Assembly (NCBI RefSeq): GCF_038396675.1 | Contig: NC_088921.1 | Span: 62,538,501-62,602,500, forward strand | Length of the DNA: 64,000 bases | Direction: 5' to 3' | Source: Hydra vulgaris | Taxonomy: Eukaryota; Cnidaria; Hydrozoa; Anthoathecata; Hydridae | Shown: piece by piece, positions 23,897-34,432 of the stretch | How the letters are laid out: every line of letters begins with the position of its first letter | Position numbering within the stretch: position 1 is the first letter of the stretch | Notes under the pieces: model-generated | Databases searched by the model: none | Seen by the model: only the letters and a program-made list of their open reading frames with translations | Told to the model about the DNA's origin: nothing | Translations under genes and position numbers: made by a program

Positions 23897-24814
23897 GGGG
23901 AGACCGGGGCTAGTTGGCTCGGTTTTTACTCTATGAGCTCTGTAGCCCTAACGGTACATTTTTTTAAAAATATTAAAGTGTACTCTTAAAGAGTATGGAT
24001 TAGGGTAACTTATAAAATTTGCATTCTTTTACAAAAAAAAATTCTTGGGGCTTTTCCGGGCCCTCAAAAAAAAAAAATTTGCGTCAACTTACCCCACCAC
24101 GGGATAAGTTGGCGCAAACTTTAAAAATGATTATTAATGCACTATTAGGTGCAAAATTAAAAGAAATTTTTTATTACTAATTTTTGCAACAATTTTATCC
24201 CAAAATTTAATATTACTTTTAGCTGGTACCAAATATTTGTCCGTATAAAAGCCAAACAGTAGCCCACTTTTTATCCGTGAAAAAAAAAACTAAAAAAATT
24301 TTTTTTATAATTTTTTTGTAAGAATAAAATTTTTCAATATTGCTAAAAATTAAAAAAAAAAATAATAATAAATTTATAAAAATATATTTTTTTCCATAGT
24401 AAATGCTATGAGCCAACTTACCCCGTGAAAAATTTGTCAACTAACCCCGAAAGCTTTTTTTTAATAAACAGTCTATAGATCCTGAAAAACGGCAGCTTTG
24501 AAAAAAAATTCTGACTGGATATAGTAAACCAATTGTGACTGGAACTTTTATAATAATTTTTTTTTCATACGACTAACTATTTTCTTTGTAAAGAAAAAAG
24601 GAAGCAATGTTCTAAAAGTTACGTTTTTGTCCAAAAAACGCATAAATCTCAATATCTCCCATGCGCATGCGCAAATTCTGAAAATACTATAGTGAATGAT
24701 GAAATGGTCAATTAGGAAGTTTCTGTGTAATTTTTGTCACTTTCTGATGAAAGGCTCTAAAGATAAACGCAGTTCGTCAACTTGCCCCTGCGGCCAACTA
24801 GCCCCGGTCTCCCC
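23897..24814. mobile_element. 918-bp MITE nested in the pogo element
   Basis: The ends are GGGGAGACCGGGGCTAGTTGG and its exact complement CCAACTAGCCCCGGTCTCCCC, flanked by TA (23895-23896 and 24815-24816). No ORF. The end motif (GTTGGC / GTCAACTTACCCC) recurs inside at about 24083-24120 and 24411-24447. The TA duplication suggests mobilisation by a Tc1/mariner/pogo transposase. Confidence 0.85.
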
Positions 24815-25551
24815 TAAATGGATTAATTAACCGGCCAGTAAATGGTTTATTAGAAAAGGATTAATCTAATTCAGTTCAAACATTATTTGTGAAACATCAA
24901 CTAAATACTTTTGTTTCAAAGTGTACATAAGATATTTATCTTTCTTTTCCTTCCTGAATAGACTGGCACAAATACTTGCAACGCACAAAAAAAAGACTCT
25001 AAAGTATGAATTTAAGAAAACAAAGCGTAAAATTGTTACATTTTTTATAAGGTTTTTAACATTTAGTTTTAGCGACTAAAACCTTCTAGAACTTTCCTGG
25101 AATTGCGATGTTTACAAAGCTTTAATGAAGTCATTGACTTTAAATAATTATATAGGACAAGTTGTATCATAGTTTTTTATGAGAAAAGCTTTTAAAAGTG
25201 GCCAGTAAATGGTTAATGGCCATTAATTGGCGTATTTACCCTAATCATTAAATATTTAACAACTTGGACGTACAAGGCAACATTAGAATAGCAAAAGAGA
25301 TGTACTAGTTTGAGTTTTAAGGTACATTTAAGATAATAACTGAAAAAATAAAACGGTTGCTATGGCCGTTGCTAGGCGCTAAAACTATACTTACCTGTAT
25401 AAAATAGTAAATATTGTAAAAAACATAAACAAACTTAAAAATATATATATACCACGAGAAAGAACGTTAAATTTTACATTTGAATATCTAATTTGCCAAA
25501 AAATCAATTTTTGAAAAAATTTTGACTTTTGATTATGTAGGAACCACCTTA

Positions 25552-25745
25552 ACAACTATCTTACTAACTGGTCTTTAATTTAAATTTTCCCTAAATTCTC
25601 CTTATAACTTATTTTTAATTTTTAGGTGTAGTTACTATAAATATTATTATTTTATCTTTTTTTTACGATTTTCTTTTGATTATAGATTAGTTACTGATCT
25701 TAACATACTTGTAAAATTTGTATTTATTTTTTATATGGTACAAAG
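25552..25745 (+). other. Remainder of the plus-strand LINE 3' UTR
   Basis: This follows the right TTAA of the Kolobok element and has the AT-rich character expected of the LINE 3' UTR begun at 18248. It ends where the poly-T of the opposite-strand LINE C starts. Inferred from the insertion geometry only. Confidence 0.4.
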
Positions 25746-26198
25746 AAATTTTTTTTTTTTTTTTTTTTTAATACATGTTTATTTTACAACTACAAAGTAA
25801 TTACAAGTAACCAATCACTGATTGGCAGTAAAGATATACAAATTTAAATCATAAATTTATATTTTTATAATATTTTATAGTTCGAAATGTACGAGGTAAA
25901 TAAAAATATAGTTGCTTACAACTCCGAGACTTGAATAAAATAAATACCAATTACAACAATGTAATAACGTGTACGTAAAAATAATCCGAGAAATATATCT
26001 CTATATTACTCCAATTAAAATAAAAAATACAATAAATAAAAATAAATCTGCTGATTTTTCGGAGGAGAGTTTAGATGTTTTACTATAAGTTTATTTACCA
26101 CATTTCAGAATAATGTTAGTGTATAAATATGATAAAAACAAAATTTGTGTAAGATTGATAAAAAGAATTACTTATTTGTAGTTATAGGAAGCTCGCAG

Positions 26199-26216
26199 AA
26201 GACTTAAGTCAGTCTT
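26199..26216 (-). other. Conserved LINE 3'-end stem-loop (copy C)
   Basis: In element sense: an inner stem AAGAC/GTCTT with an 8-nt loop, enclosed by an outer CTCG/CGAG pair (26192-26195 and 26222-26225). Same layout as copies A, B and E. Confidence 0.65.
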
Positions 26217-26477
26217 GTCATCGAGTACCTATTTCTTAGACGTGTAATACACATAAAAAATCAGTTGCATATGTGGTATATATGTACGTGTTACATATAT
26301 ATCTTGTTATTAATATTATTTTTTTATGGATTTGTATTAAAAGTTAAGTTACATTGATTTATTTATTTATTCAGATTTAAAAAAATTCTTTACAGTTGTT
26401 TAATTTGATTATTGTAGTTTTTAGCTTTTTTTCAGAGAATGTTCGTTGTTTAAGTTTAATAGTGATTCGTTTCTGGA

Positions 26478-27265
26478 TTAGTTAAATTTATTTAATTTGT
26501 TAAATAAATAGGGACCACGATATGTAATTGAGAATTTTGAGAGTCTTGTTGTTTCAAAAGGTATCTTAAAGTTGCCTGTTGCTCTTGTATTGTATTTATT
26601 TGTATTGTTTTTAAAAAAGTGTGCTGTAAAATGTTCTGGAACCAGACTTAGTTTATATTTAAACATAAAAAGTATATTTTGAAAAATATTTATTTGGAAT
26701 ATATTTAGTGCGTTCATTTGTTCCAGTAGGGGTTGAGCATGAGTAAATTTGTTTTTGTTGTATACTAGTCTTGAAGCGTGTTTTTGACGTAAGTAAAGTG
26801 GTTCTAATTTAGATTTGTGGGTACTGCCCCATGTTATATTGGCATATATGAGATAGCAATGTATGAATGAAAAGTAGATAAGTTTTTGACTTGTTTGTGA
26901 CAAAAATGGTCTTGCCTTGTAAAGTAAACCTATGTTCTTTGATATTTTTGTGTTTATGTAGTTTATGTGGGGTTTCCAGGAGATGTGTTCATCAATTAGA
27001 ACTCCTAAAAACTTTGTATTCAGAGCTCTTTTGATGGTTATATTTTCTATATTAATTGTTGGTAGGTTCAAGGGTGTTTTTTTAATTTGTTGATTAGAGT
27101 GAAATAGTATATACTTAGTTTTTTCTATATTGAGTGACAGTTTATTTGATTTAAACCATGTTGACTTTTTTTAGTTCAGCATTTGTTTTTTCATAGAGGT
27201 CTTCGATTGTCTTTGACGAGTAAAATAAGTTTGTATCGTCGGCAAACATTATAGTTTTAAAGATA
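26478..27265 (-). pseudogene. LINE C ORF2, C-terminal half
   Basis: This holds the catalytic FADDTNLFYS box (27224-27256) and then the thumb/post-RT region: NTKFLGVLIDEHISWKPHIN (about 26960-27020), KHASRLVYNKNKFTHAQPL (about 26710-26790) and TYRGPYLFNKL (about 26490-26530). A 197-residue open frame ends at 26478. A frameshift near 27160 separates the FADD part from it. The FADD box lies immediately beside the Harbinger insertion. Confidence 0.85.
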
Positions 27266-27453
27266 TTATACCCCGTTCATACTGACGATAAAACACGTTT
27301 TAATTGTCGTATTTTAAACGCGTTTTACATTTTACTATTCTCATCAAATTTAAAATTGGTTTTAATTAAAACACGCAACGTTAAAAGTTGTTTTAATAAA
27401 ACAACGTCGCGAGGTTGTTTTAATTGCGTTTTATTACCCTGAACTGTTTTTAA

Positions 27454-27593
27454 ATGGCGGAGGAAAAAGCTGTTGCTGAAGAAAAAGTTAAATCTAGAAA
27501 GAGAGCTAGACATTGGGATGATGAGGAAACAAAAATACTAATTAGTAAATGGTCAGAAGATAATATCCAAGAAAAGTTGAAGTCATGCACAAG
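27454..27593 (+). CDS. Harbinger Myb/SANT-like protein, exon 1
   Basis: Starts at the first ATG after the left subterminal region (MAEEKAVAEEKVKSRKRA) and enters a trihelix-type Myb domain at RHWDDEETKILISKWSED. The exon ends ACAAG before GTTTTG, in phase 2. It joins exon 2 at 27964 to give [11 protein letters not shown], restoring the domain exactly. Harbinger elements encode such a protein alongside the transposase; in studied cases it binds the element's ends and helps import the transposase into the nucleus. Confidence 0.8.
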
Positions 27594-27800
27594 GTTTTGT
27601 TTTGTTTTTTTCAGTTAAGTTGGATCAAATTGAAATAACTTGTTAAATAAAATCAAACCACTCGTTACTAAATAGTTTAAATAAATCACAAATAGACAAG
27701 AAGTGATTACGAATTACATTAATATTGAATTAACAAGGAAATGAATGTTTATAAATTGTACTTTTTACAACAAGATATTTATTTCTCTTTGATAGTTAGC

Positions 27801-27941
<141 letters not shown>

Positions 27942-27963
27942 CTTCATATTTTTTGGATTTTAG

Positions 27964-28741
27964 AAAAGGAAAAATTTGGGAGGAAATTTTGCTATTCTTG
28001 CAAGCTTCTGGATATGAAGACAGAGATAAAGAGATGTGTAAAACAAGAATTCACACATTGACAAGTGCATATCGCAATTATATTGATAATAAACGAAATA
28101 CAAGTGGGACTGGTCCTTCCAAAAAACCATCCTGCTTTGATGAAATTGATAAGGTTCTTAGTGACAAACCAACCACATTACCAACTTTTTTGAAAAGTTC
28201 CTCAGGCATGAATGTTGTTATTGAAAAAACTGCAGAAGTGAATAATTTTAATAATTGTGTTAATGAGTTAGTAAACTGTGAACATATAGACATTGAAACT
28301 ACTCCGTCAAGTTCTAAATCTGAAGAGTTGGTAAAAAAAGATAATAGTTTTTACTTTAAAAAATCCAAAAAGAAAAAATCAAGAAGTGAGGTAATGTTTG
28401 AACAATTAAATGCCACTGTTAATAAATTTATGACCTCTCAGGCTGATATTGATCATAAAATTTTAGAAAGTATTTTAGAAAACCACAAACAAGAAGAATC
28501 ATGTGTTATATTAAAAGTTCGTCAAGTTGAAGATTTATATTTTATTGAAATAGAACTTTCATTGGCAGATTTGACACTAGAAAAACTTACTTGCACAATA
28601 AAAGAGGAATTTTCAGTTCAAGATAATGCATCTTTATTGATTACCAAGTTACCAAATGTACTTATCCGAAATGATAAGGATGTTAAACGTCTTAAAAGTG
28701 GGACTGAGATAGAGTTTTTAATTATGATTAAAAAAATGTGA
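27964..28741 (+). CDS. Harbinger Myb/SANT-like protein, exon 2, with ANKRD40-like C-terminus
   Basis: Completes a protein of 305 residues. The first 45 residues of this exon finish the Myb_DNA-bind_4 domain ([20 protein letters not shown], then [15 protein letters not shown]). A polar linker with a [11 protein letters not shown] nuclear-localisation-like stretch follows. The last 80 residues (28500-28738) are unusual for a Harbinger Myb protein: [23 protein letters not shown], then [18 protein letters not shown] and EIEFLI. These resemble the C-terminal domain of animal ANKRD40 proteins (FIEIELDRQELTYQEL, KLPNTLLRKDKDVARL and ELELVL, from memory). No stops or frameshifts. The acceptor is TTTTAG at 27958-27963; the intron holds the (TA)n tract. 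Confidence 0.82.
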
Positions 28742-28826
28742 AGCAATTTCTTTGTTTTGTTATTTTTTTCTCAAAATAAAATAAACCATGCCTTTTACAA
28801 CATTGTTTGAAAAAAATCATTTACAA

Positions 28827-30026
28827 CTAAACAGTTGTAAAATAATGTTTTTTTATGGAATTTCTAATAAACTCAGCTTTATTGTCAAGTTCAATGCAAC
28901 TGTGGTTTAATATAGGGTTTACTAAGTCAATTTCTGTTTGTTCAATCCATTCATTTAAATACTTTTGCTTTGTCAAAGTACAGAAGTTATGTAGTATACA
29001 ACATGTTGTAACAATATTGACTGTGTGTTCAACTGTTGTATCTAATCTCTTTAAAAGACATTGAAATCGACCTTTTAATCTTCCAAATCCATTCTCCACC
29101 ACCACACGACATTTACTAAGAGAAACGTTAAACTTTGCTTCTTCTATACTAAGATTTCCACGATCTGAGTAAGGTTTCATAAGCCAATTTTTAAGGGGAT
29201 ATGCTGAATCACCAAGGATAAGAGGACCAATTTCAATATTATCAATTATTTTAGATAAGTTTGTAGGTAAAAAGGTTCTAGCCAGACACTCTTTATATAA
29301 GGGAGAATTTTTAAAAACCCTTGAATCGTGTGATTTGCCAGTCCACCCTACAAAAATATCTCTAAATAAATACTTGCTGTCTACCAATCCCTGTAAAATA
29401 ATGGAGTGATATTCTTTTCTGTTTATATAGTCCTCTGAATTTTTATGAGGAGCCTTTATTCTTATGTGACATCCATCAACTGCTCCAACTACTTGTGGAA
29501 AACCATATAATTTTTCAAAACTTACTATAATCTCCATTGTTTCTTCCCTTGAGGGTAAGGAAATGTATTTCTTCATTAAGTTATCAACAAAATGTTTACA
29601 AATTCTGTGAACTATTGTACAAACAGTTGATTTTCCTAAGCCAAATAAATTGGCTATTGTTCGGTAATCTGCAGATCCACTTAAAAAGTAAAGTGTCACA
29701 GCTAACTTCATTTCTAAAGGCAAAGATTTACGAAAGTTAGTGCCTTGTATAGGCATAAAAGGTGAAACTTCCTTGCACAGATAATTAAAGGCTGCTTTAG
29801 ACATTCTTATGTTTTTTATCCAATCATCTTCGTTCCAACAGTTTACCATTGTTTCGTACCAAAAGCTTTGACTGCGAGGTTTAGTCCAAATTTTTCTGTA
29901 AACCGCAAAATTATAAGCAGTAATACAGTTTATCAGTATGTGCTGCAATTGCAGTCTTCTTTTTTTCCTTGATATGTACAATAATACTCGTAACTTCGAG
30001 ATCAAGTTTTTCTTTGAGAGCGCCAT
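28827..30026 (-). CDS. PIF/Harbinger DDE transposase (HARBI1-like)
   Basis: A single open frame of 399 residues, close to the usual length of HARBI1-like proteins, which cut and paste the element. A helix-turn-helix lies at about residues 107-145 (YRTIANLFGLGKSTVCTIVH). The DDE nuclease residues are visible: D184 in GAVDGCHIRIKAP, D273 in ILGDSAYPLKNWLMKP, and E311 in VVVENGFGRLKGRF. YHSIILQGLVDSKYLFRDIFVGWTGKSHDSRVF is split across the conserved middle. The start at 30026 is near the right TIR and leaves a short 5' leader. No stop or frameshift, in contrast to almost every other transposase in the window. It is convergent with the Myb-like gene, with 85 bp between their stop codons. Confidence 0.93.
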   Translation of the reverse strand: MALSKKNLISKLRVLLYISRKKRRLQLQHILINCITAYNFAVYRKIWTKPRSQSFWYETMVNCWNEDDWIKNIRMSKAAFNYLCKEVSPFMPIQGTNFRKSLPLEMKLAVTLYFLSGSADYRTIANLFGLGKSTVCTIVHRICKHFVDNLMKKYISLPSREETMEIIVSFEKLYGFPQVVGAVDGCHIRIKAPHKNSEDYINRKEYHSIILQGLVDSKYLFRDIFVGWTGKSHDSRVFKNSPLYKECLARTFLPTNLSKIIDNIEIGPLILGDSAYPLKNWLMKPYSDRGNLSIEEAKFNVSLSKCRVVVENGFGRLKGRFQCLLKRLDTTVEHTVNIVTTCCILHNFCTLTKQKYLNEWIEQTEIDLVNPILNHSCIELDNKAEFIRNSIKKHYFTTV

Positions 30027-30159
30027 TTTCGAACGTTAATATAAATACTAAAGAACGTTCAATCTGAACGCAAGAAAACTGAAAACATGTTTATTATAAA
30101 ACTATGTTTACATTAAAACATGTTTATTTAAAACAGAATTTAGTGTGAACTGGGTATTA

Positions 30160-32035
30160 GAGGCATTTGGAAGATCGTTTATATAAATAAGAAACAAAAG
30201 AGGAGCAAGAATGGAACCTTGGGGTACACCACATTTTGTTTTTAGTAAATTTGAGTTGCTTTTTCTATCTATAATGACACACTGTTGTCTGTTATTAAGG
30301 TAGTTTTTAAACCAGTTTAAAGCTTTATTTTTTATACTATAGTTTTTCATTTTTGTTAGTAAAATCTCATGGTTGACGGTGTCTAATGCCTTTTTTTGTC
30401 TAATTTTTTTTTTAAAATGATCTACTTATCCTATTTGAGAGGTCAAGGATTGCATACTCAGTTGAGTGTAGCTTTTGAAAACCATATTGACCTTTATTGA
30501 TAATTTTGTTAGTTCTTAAATATTCATTTAATTTATTATAGATTATTCGTTCTAGAAGTTTTGAGAATACCGAAAGGATAGAGATTGGTCTATAATTGCT
30601 TAAAGAATTGGTTTCTTCTGATTTATAAATTGGTATAATTTTAGAGATTCTTAGTTTATCAGGTACAATACCTGTTGAAATTGATGAATTAAATACTTGG
30701 TAAATTGGATTACGTATCTCCTCAAAAACATCTGATACTACTTTGCAAGAGATACCATCGATTCCTGGAGACTTAATTTTAAGTGATTTAATAGCTATTT
30801 CAAGTTCGTCTTGATTTATTTCATTGAAATTTAAAGAGCAGTGTGAGCCTGTTAAGTAACTTTTAAATGTATTATTTGGGCATTGAACTTTTGATGCAAG
30901 ATCAGCATTGGCAAATTATTTGTTGAATTCATTGGAGATATCTCGCTTGTTGTTTGATTCACTTCCATTAATTATTACTCTAGAAGGCATTTTGTTAACA
31001 TTAAATTTACTTTTACTAATAATTTCCTTCATAATGTCCCATGTCTTTTTTAAGTCACCATTAAATTTTTGTATTTGATTAGAATAATATAAAATTTTGT
31101 GTTTTTTTTAATTTTTTCAAATAGGTTTTTGTATTGCTTGTAGAGGGATAGGTTTGCTTCGCTTCTATTTTTAAAGTATTTTACGTATAGTTTTTGTTTT
31201 TGTTTTGAGGATTTTCTTATTTCTTTTGTTATCCATGGACAATTTAAATATTTTGTTTTTATTTCTTTTTCTTGAATTGGAAAACTTTTATTATATTGTA
31301 GGATAAATAAATTAATAAAGTTAATGTACGCAGAGTTTGTGTTTCCTTGGTCACATTCTTGGTAGACCTTTTGCCAATTTGTTGCCGATAGCAAGTCCTT
31401 GAATTTTTAAGTAGACGTTTCATCGATAATTCTTTTATAACATAAGATTTTTGAATTATTAATTTTTGTGGAATTTTGTGACAAAGAGAAGTATATTGGA
31501 AAGTGATCTGAAATATCTGTTTTTATTATTCCTGATTTTAGAGAAGGTTCCTGTATTGAGTTTGTTAAAATATTGTCAATAGCAGTAATAGATTTTGAAG
31601 TTACCCTGGTAGGTTTGTTGATAATGGGGAAGATATTAAGTTGAAACATGTCGTCAAAGAAATTTTTAGTAATAGCATGCTTGTTGTACATTAAAATATT
31701 TATGTTTATATCTCCAATTATGAATAACTTTTTCTGTTCTCTATTTTTTGTAGTTATATGTTTCATATAATTTGAAAATTTACAAGTATCACTATCGGGT
31801 GGTCTGTAGCACGTAGAAACTAGAAAGTTCTTTGAGGCAGTGTTTATAACTTTCATTGTGAAGACCTTACTATCGCCATCAGAGTTTGAAAGGTCATTTC
31901 TTATCTTAATGTTTAGATCATTCCGTATATAATTCACAATTCCTCCTCCTCTTTTGCAAACTGATCTTTCTTTAAAAAATAATTTATAGTTTGGAATTTG
32001 GAGGTCAGAGTTTGTTTCTTTTATGTTTACATTTT
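30160..32035 (-). pseudogene. LINE C ORF2, endonuclease and N-terminal reverse transcriptase
   Basis: Endonuclease block at 31407-31937 with FLVSTCYRPPDSDTCKF, the GDINI metal-site motif (KLFIIGDININILMY) and TDISDHFPIYFSL (the SDH catalytic motif). A linker (31050-31394) includes KYLNCPWITKEIRKSSK. RT start blocks are NYRPISILSVFSKLLER (about 30550-30610), QKLHSTEYAILDLSN (about 30430-30470) and CGVPQGSILAPLLFLIYIND (about 30180-30240). Some stops and frameshifts break the reading frame between blocks. It ends at the Harbinger insertion. Confidence 0.87.
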
Positions 32036-32059
32036 AATGTTAATTTTATGCTTATATTT

Positions 32060-32215
32060 TAATGATTGTACACGCTTGCTGACGTCGGGGCGTAGTGATA
32101 AGGCAAATATTGTCTTCTTTTAGCCCCGGTCACGTAAGTTTTATTTATATAAAATGGCATTGTATTCTTTTTTTATTGACGAAATAAAATAAATAAAAAA
32201 TAAATAAATAAATAA
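32060..32215 (+). mobile_element. 3' end of a plus-strand LINE (element E)
   Basis: A short 3' fragment with a nested stem-loop. The outer stem is GGGGC (32088-32092) with GCCCC (32124-32128). The inner stem is AAGGC (32101-32105) with GTCTT (32113-32117). It is followed by an A-rich tail of AAAT repeats (32180-32215). The inner stem and the following CT match the 3' ends of LINEs A-C on the other strand. Severe 5' truncation is inferred. Confidence 0.6.
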
Positions 32216-32301
32216 AATGTTAGTAAAATTGTCGATCTCCTCCTATTCACTGATAAAAAGCTGAATGAATTTTTTGAAAAAACTCTTATATGGTATGGCT
32301 T

Positions 32302-34432
32302 AGGGTGTCCCGTTTCCGCATTTTTATTTAATTTTGAGTTAAACTTTTTATGTGAGGTGCATAATAATTTAAAAAATAATTATTGTAAAATTTTAGGACA
32401 ATCAAAACATTATTTAGGGGTAGCACAGTAACCTAATTTAGGTAAATTGTAGTTTTCGCGCCTTTTTTTCAACATATTTCAAGATTTCACTGTCAGTTTT
32501 TCAAAATTCATTCAAGAACTTTTAGTATGTTATTCTTCATTAAGTAAAGTTTTATAGGTAAAAAAATTGGACTGAAAAAAAATATATATATAGGGGTTGC
32601 ACAGGGCAGAAATAATATGTTACTAATGTACAAAATTGCCTAAAATAATGATAAAAAGAATTATATGTTATTTAAGTTCTCCTTTTTTCCAATAAGAGAC
32701 ACCCGTTTGCTATGATTCTCAACAATAAGAAGTACTTTGGATCTTTGACTTTGTTTTTAACGTCTTGGATCACCTTGACTCCTCGTTCAACGCAGTCATT
32801 AAACACTTCTAAAAACTTGACTTCTTTTTAACATAGTTATAGTCCTTCATGTTTGTCCAATTTCAACAGGTAGTTGCAACCAATCCACTTGATTAGGTTT
32901 CATTTTGAGTGAATCAAACAATAGCTAGGAACCTAACCCGATCAGCGACACAAAATTAAGAATTTTATTTAGTTCAATTTGAGGAAATATTGGTTTTCCA
33001 AGCTTGATTTGTTCATTTCTTTTGATGTTAAACAATTTCAAAGCTGCGGTAGAATGTTCAATTGCAGGATTAGACTCATCAAACAAGATGAATAGAACAA
33101 ACTGCTAAGTTAAATACCAAAGATGCCTGCAACACGACTGAAGGGCGGTATCCGCTGCTGTTTTGTCAAATTTGCGCTACCACTGCATGTCAGTGATGTA
33201 CTGGCGATCAGCATTTAGTACAATGATAAAAATTCGACTTTACAAAAAAGCTTTTGCTTGGAACAGTGCAATGAAATCCGCTATTCTCTTAAGCTTATAG
33301 CGTTAGTCCTGGTTGAGCCAGGGTTAGGGTTAGTCCTGGCTTTAGGGTTTTAGCCAGGGTCTTTAGGGTCTGAGCCAGGGTTAGGGTTAGAGCCAGGCTT
33401 ATAGCGTTAGTCCCGGTTGAGCCAGTTAATTTGTTTGTCCAACATTACATACTTAAAGATGTATTGTTTATTGCCCATGAATCTTGCACAATGATAAGCA
33501 CCAGGTTTCCTGAACCGAAAAGTTTTTTTATCTCCGCCAAGATAAACAATTACATGTTTAATAAATTCCCGATAATCTTCTCTTGGAAATGTATTTTTAT
33601 GTAGATAATTGCTGGTCCATTTTAAGACAAGTTTTGCTTGACAATTGATTGGGTTATCTCCGTCTGCAGGAACTTCAAACTGAATAATATCTTTTTTTAT
33701 GGGAAATTAAGTCCCAGTTGTGCTGAAGCATTTTAAGTAGCGGCTCGATTAGCCCACTATGGTTTCCAATAACTGTCTCCTGGACGTGTTTAATGTGTAA
33801 CTCATAAATGTGGTGCCGACAATACCCATAAAATTGCACGACCGATACTTTCTCGTTCTTTCTTTTGTCGACAATGAACATTCGATTTTGAAATAGCAAA
33901 CTGTTCAAGATGAGCGCCAACAGCTTTAACTATTTTTGCTTCAATAGCCACTGTACCTCTAACGCTTAGGTGAAAGCGCTCGGAAACTTAAGTAAACGAT
34001 TTAGTTAGCGTCTTAGCGAAATAAAGGCTGGCGTTCTTTTTTTTTTTTTTTAATTATCATGCGCTGATCTCTGCTCTTCCAGACGTTTAGCACGGTCATG
34101 TACATTTTTCTCTCTTTGGTTTAAAATAGTATCTCAACCAAGCATGTGGCTAACCTTAAAAAAAACATCAAAAATTGTACATATTGTACACCTGAAACAT
34201 AATAGAAAAGCTAAATAAGTAATTTCGTTTACCTGTGGATATTTCCGCTGATTTTGTAAGAACAGCCACTCCTCTTTCCAAGTTGAAATTCCAAATCCCC
34301 GTAATATTTCGTAAACTTTAAATGCTGATATCATACAGCTGATTTATTGATGGCCTGAACTTTTATTTTTTAATTATTGTGCACCTCGCATATAAAGTTT
34401 AACTCAAAATTAAAAAAAATGCGGAAACGAGA
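32302..34432 (-). mobile_element. Unclassified DNA transposon with long TIRs
   Basis: About 70-bp inverted repeats: CGTTTCCGCATTTTTATTTAATTTTGAGTTAAAC... from 32311, and the matching complement ending at 34432 (reversed CGTTTCCGCATTTTTTTTAATTTTGAG). Minus-strand relic coding in between includes LNADRQYITDMQW, LQSCCRHLWYL, FDESNPAIEHS (about 33030-33220) and IGNHSGLIEPLLKMLQHNWD (about 33690-33770). I recognise the last as a repeated ORF of cnidarian genomes but cannot name its superfamily. Flanking duplications are not clear. Confidence 0.6.
33293..33424. repeat. Local duplication with TTAGGG-rich interior
   Basis: The 28-bp GCTTATAGCGTTAGTCCTGG...GAGCCA occurs at 33293-33320 and again at 33397-33424 with one substitution. 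Between them GGGTTAGGGTTAG occurs twice, with single TTTAGGG units and inverted pieces (CCTGGCT / AGCCAGG). Confidence 0.75.

Larger units (their letters stand above)
21953..25241 (-). mobile_element. Pogo/Tigger-like element with deleted core, carrying a MITE
   Basis: The ends are GGGTACTTACGTCAATTACTGGCC and, reversed, GGGTAAATACGCCAATTAATGGCC, flanked by TA (21951-21952 and 25242-25243). Motifs of the form CCATTTATTGGCC / GGCCAGTAAATGG recur inside at about 22143-22185, 23873-23895, 24832-24850 and 25199-25230. Coding remnants on the minus strand are pogo/jerky-like but lack the DDE core. A 918-bp MITE sits inside at 23897-24814. Confidence 0.78.
18296..25548 (-). mobile_element. Kolobok-type DNA transposon with nested insertions
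   Basis: The ends are GGTGGTTCCTACGTAATGAA (18296 on) and, reversed, GGTGGTTCCTACATAATCAA (ending 25548). They are flanked by TTAA on both sides (18292-18295 and 25549-25552). TTAA duplications are the hallmark of Kolobok and piggyBac. The encoded transposase is of the 'Mutator-like transposase domain' type, which I associate with Kolobok; this link is from memory. Without the nested mariner (18889-20190) and pogo (21953-25241) the element would be about 2.66 kb. Confidence 0.8.
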
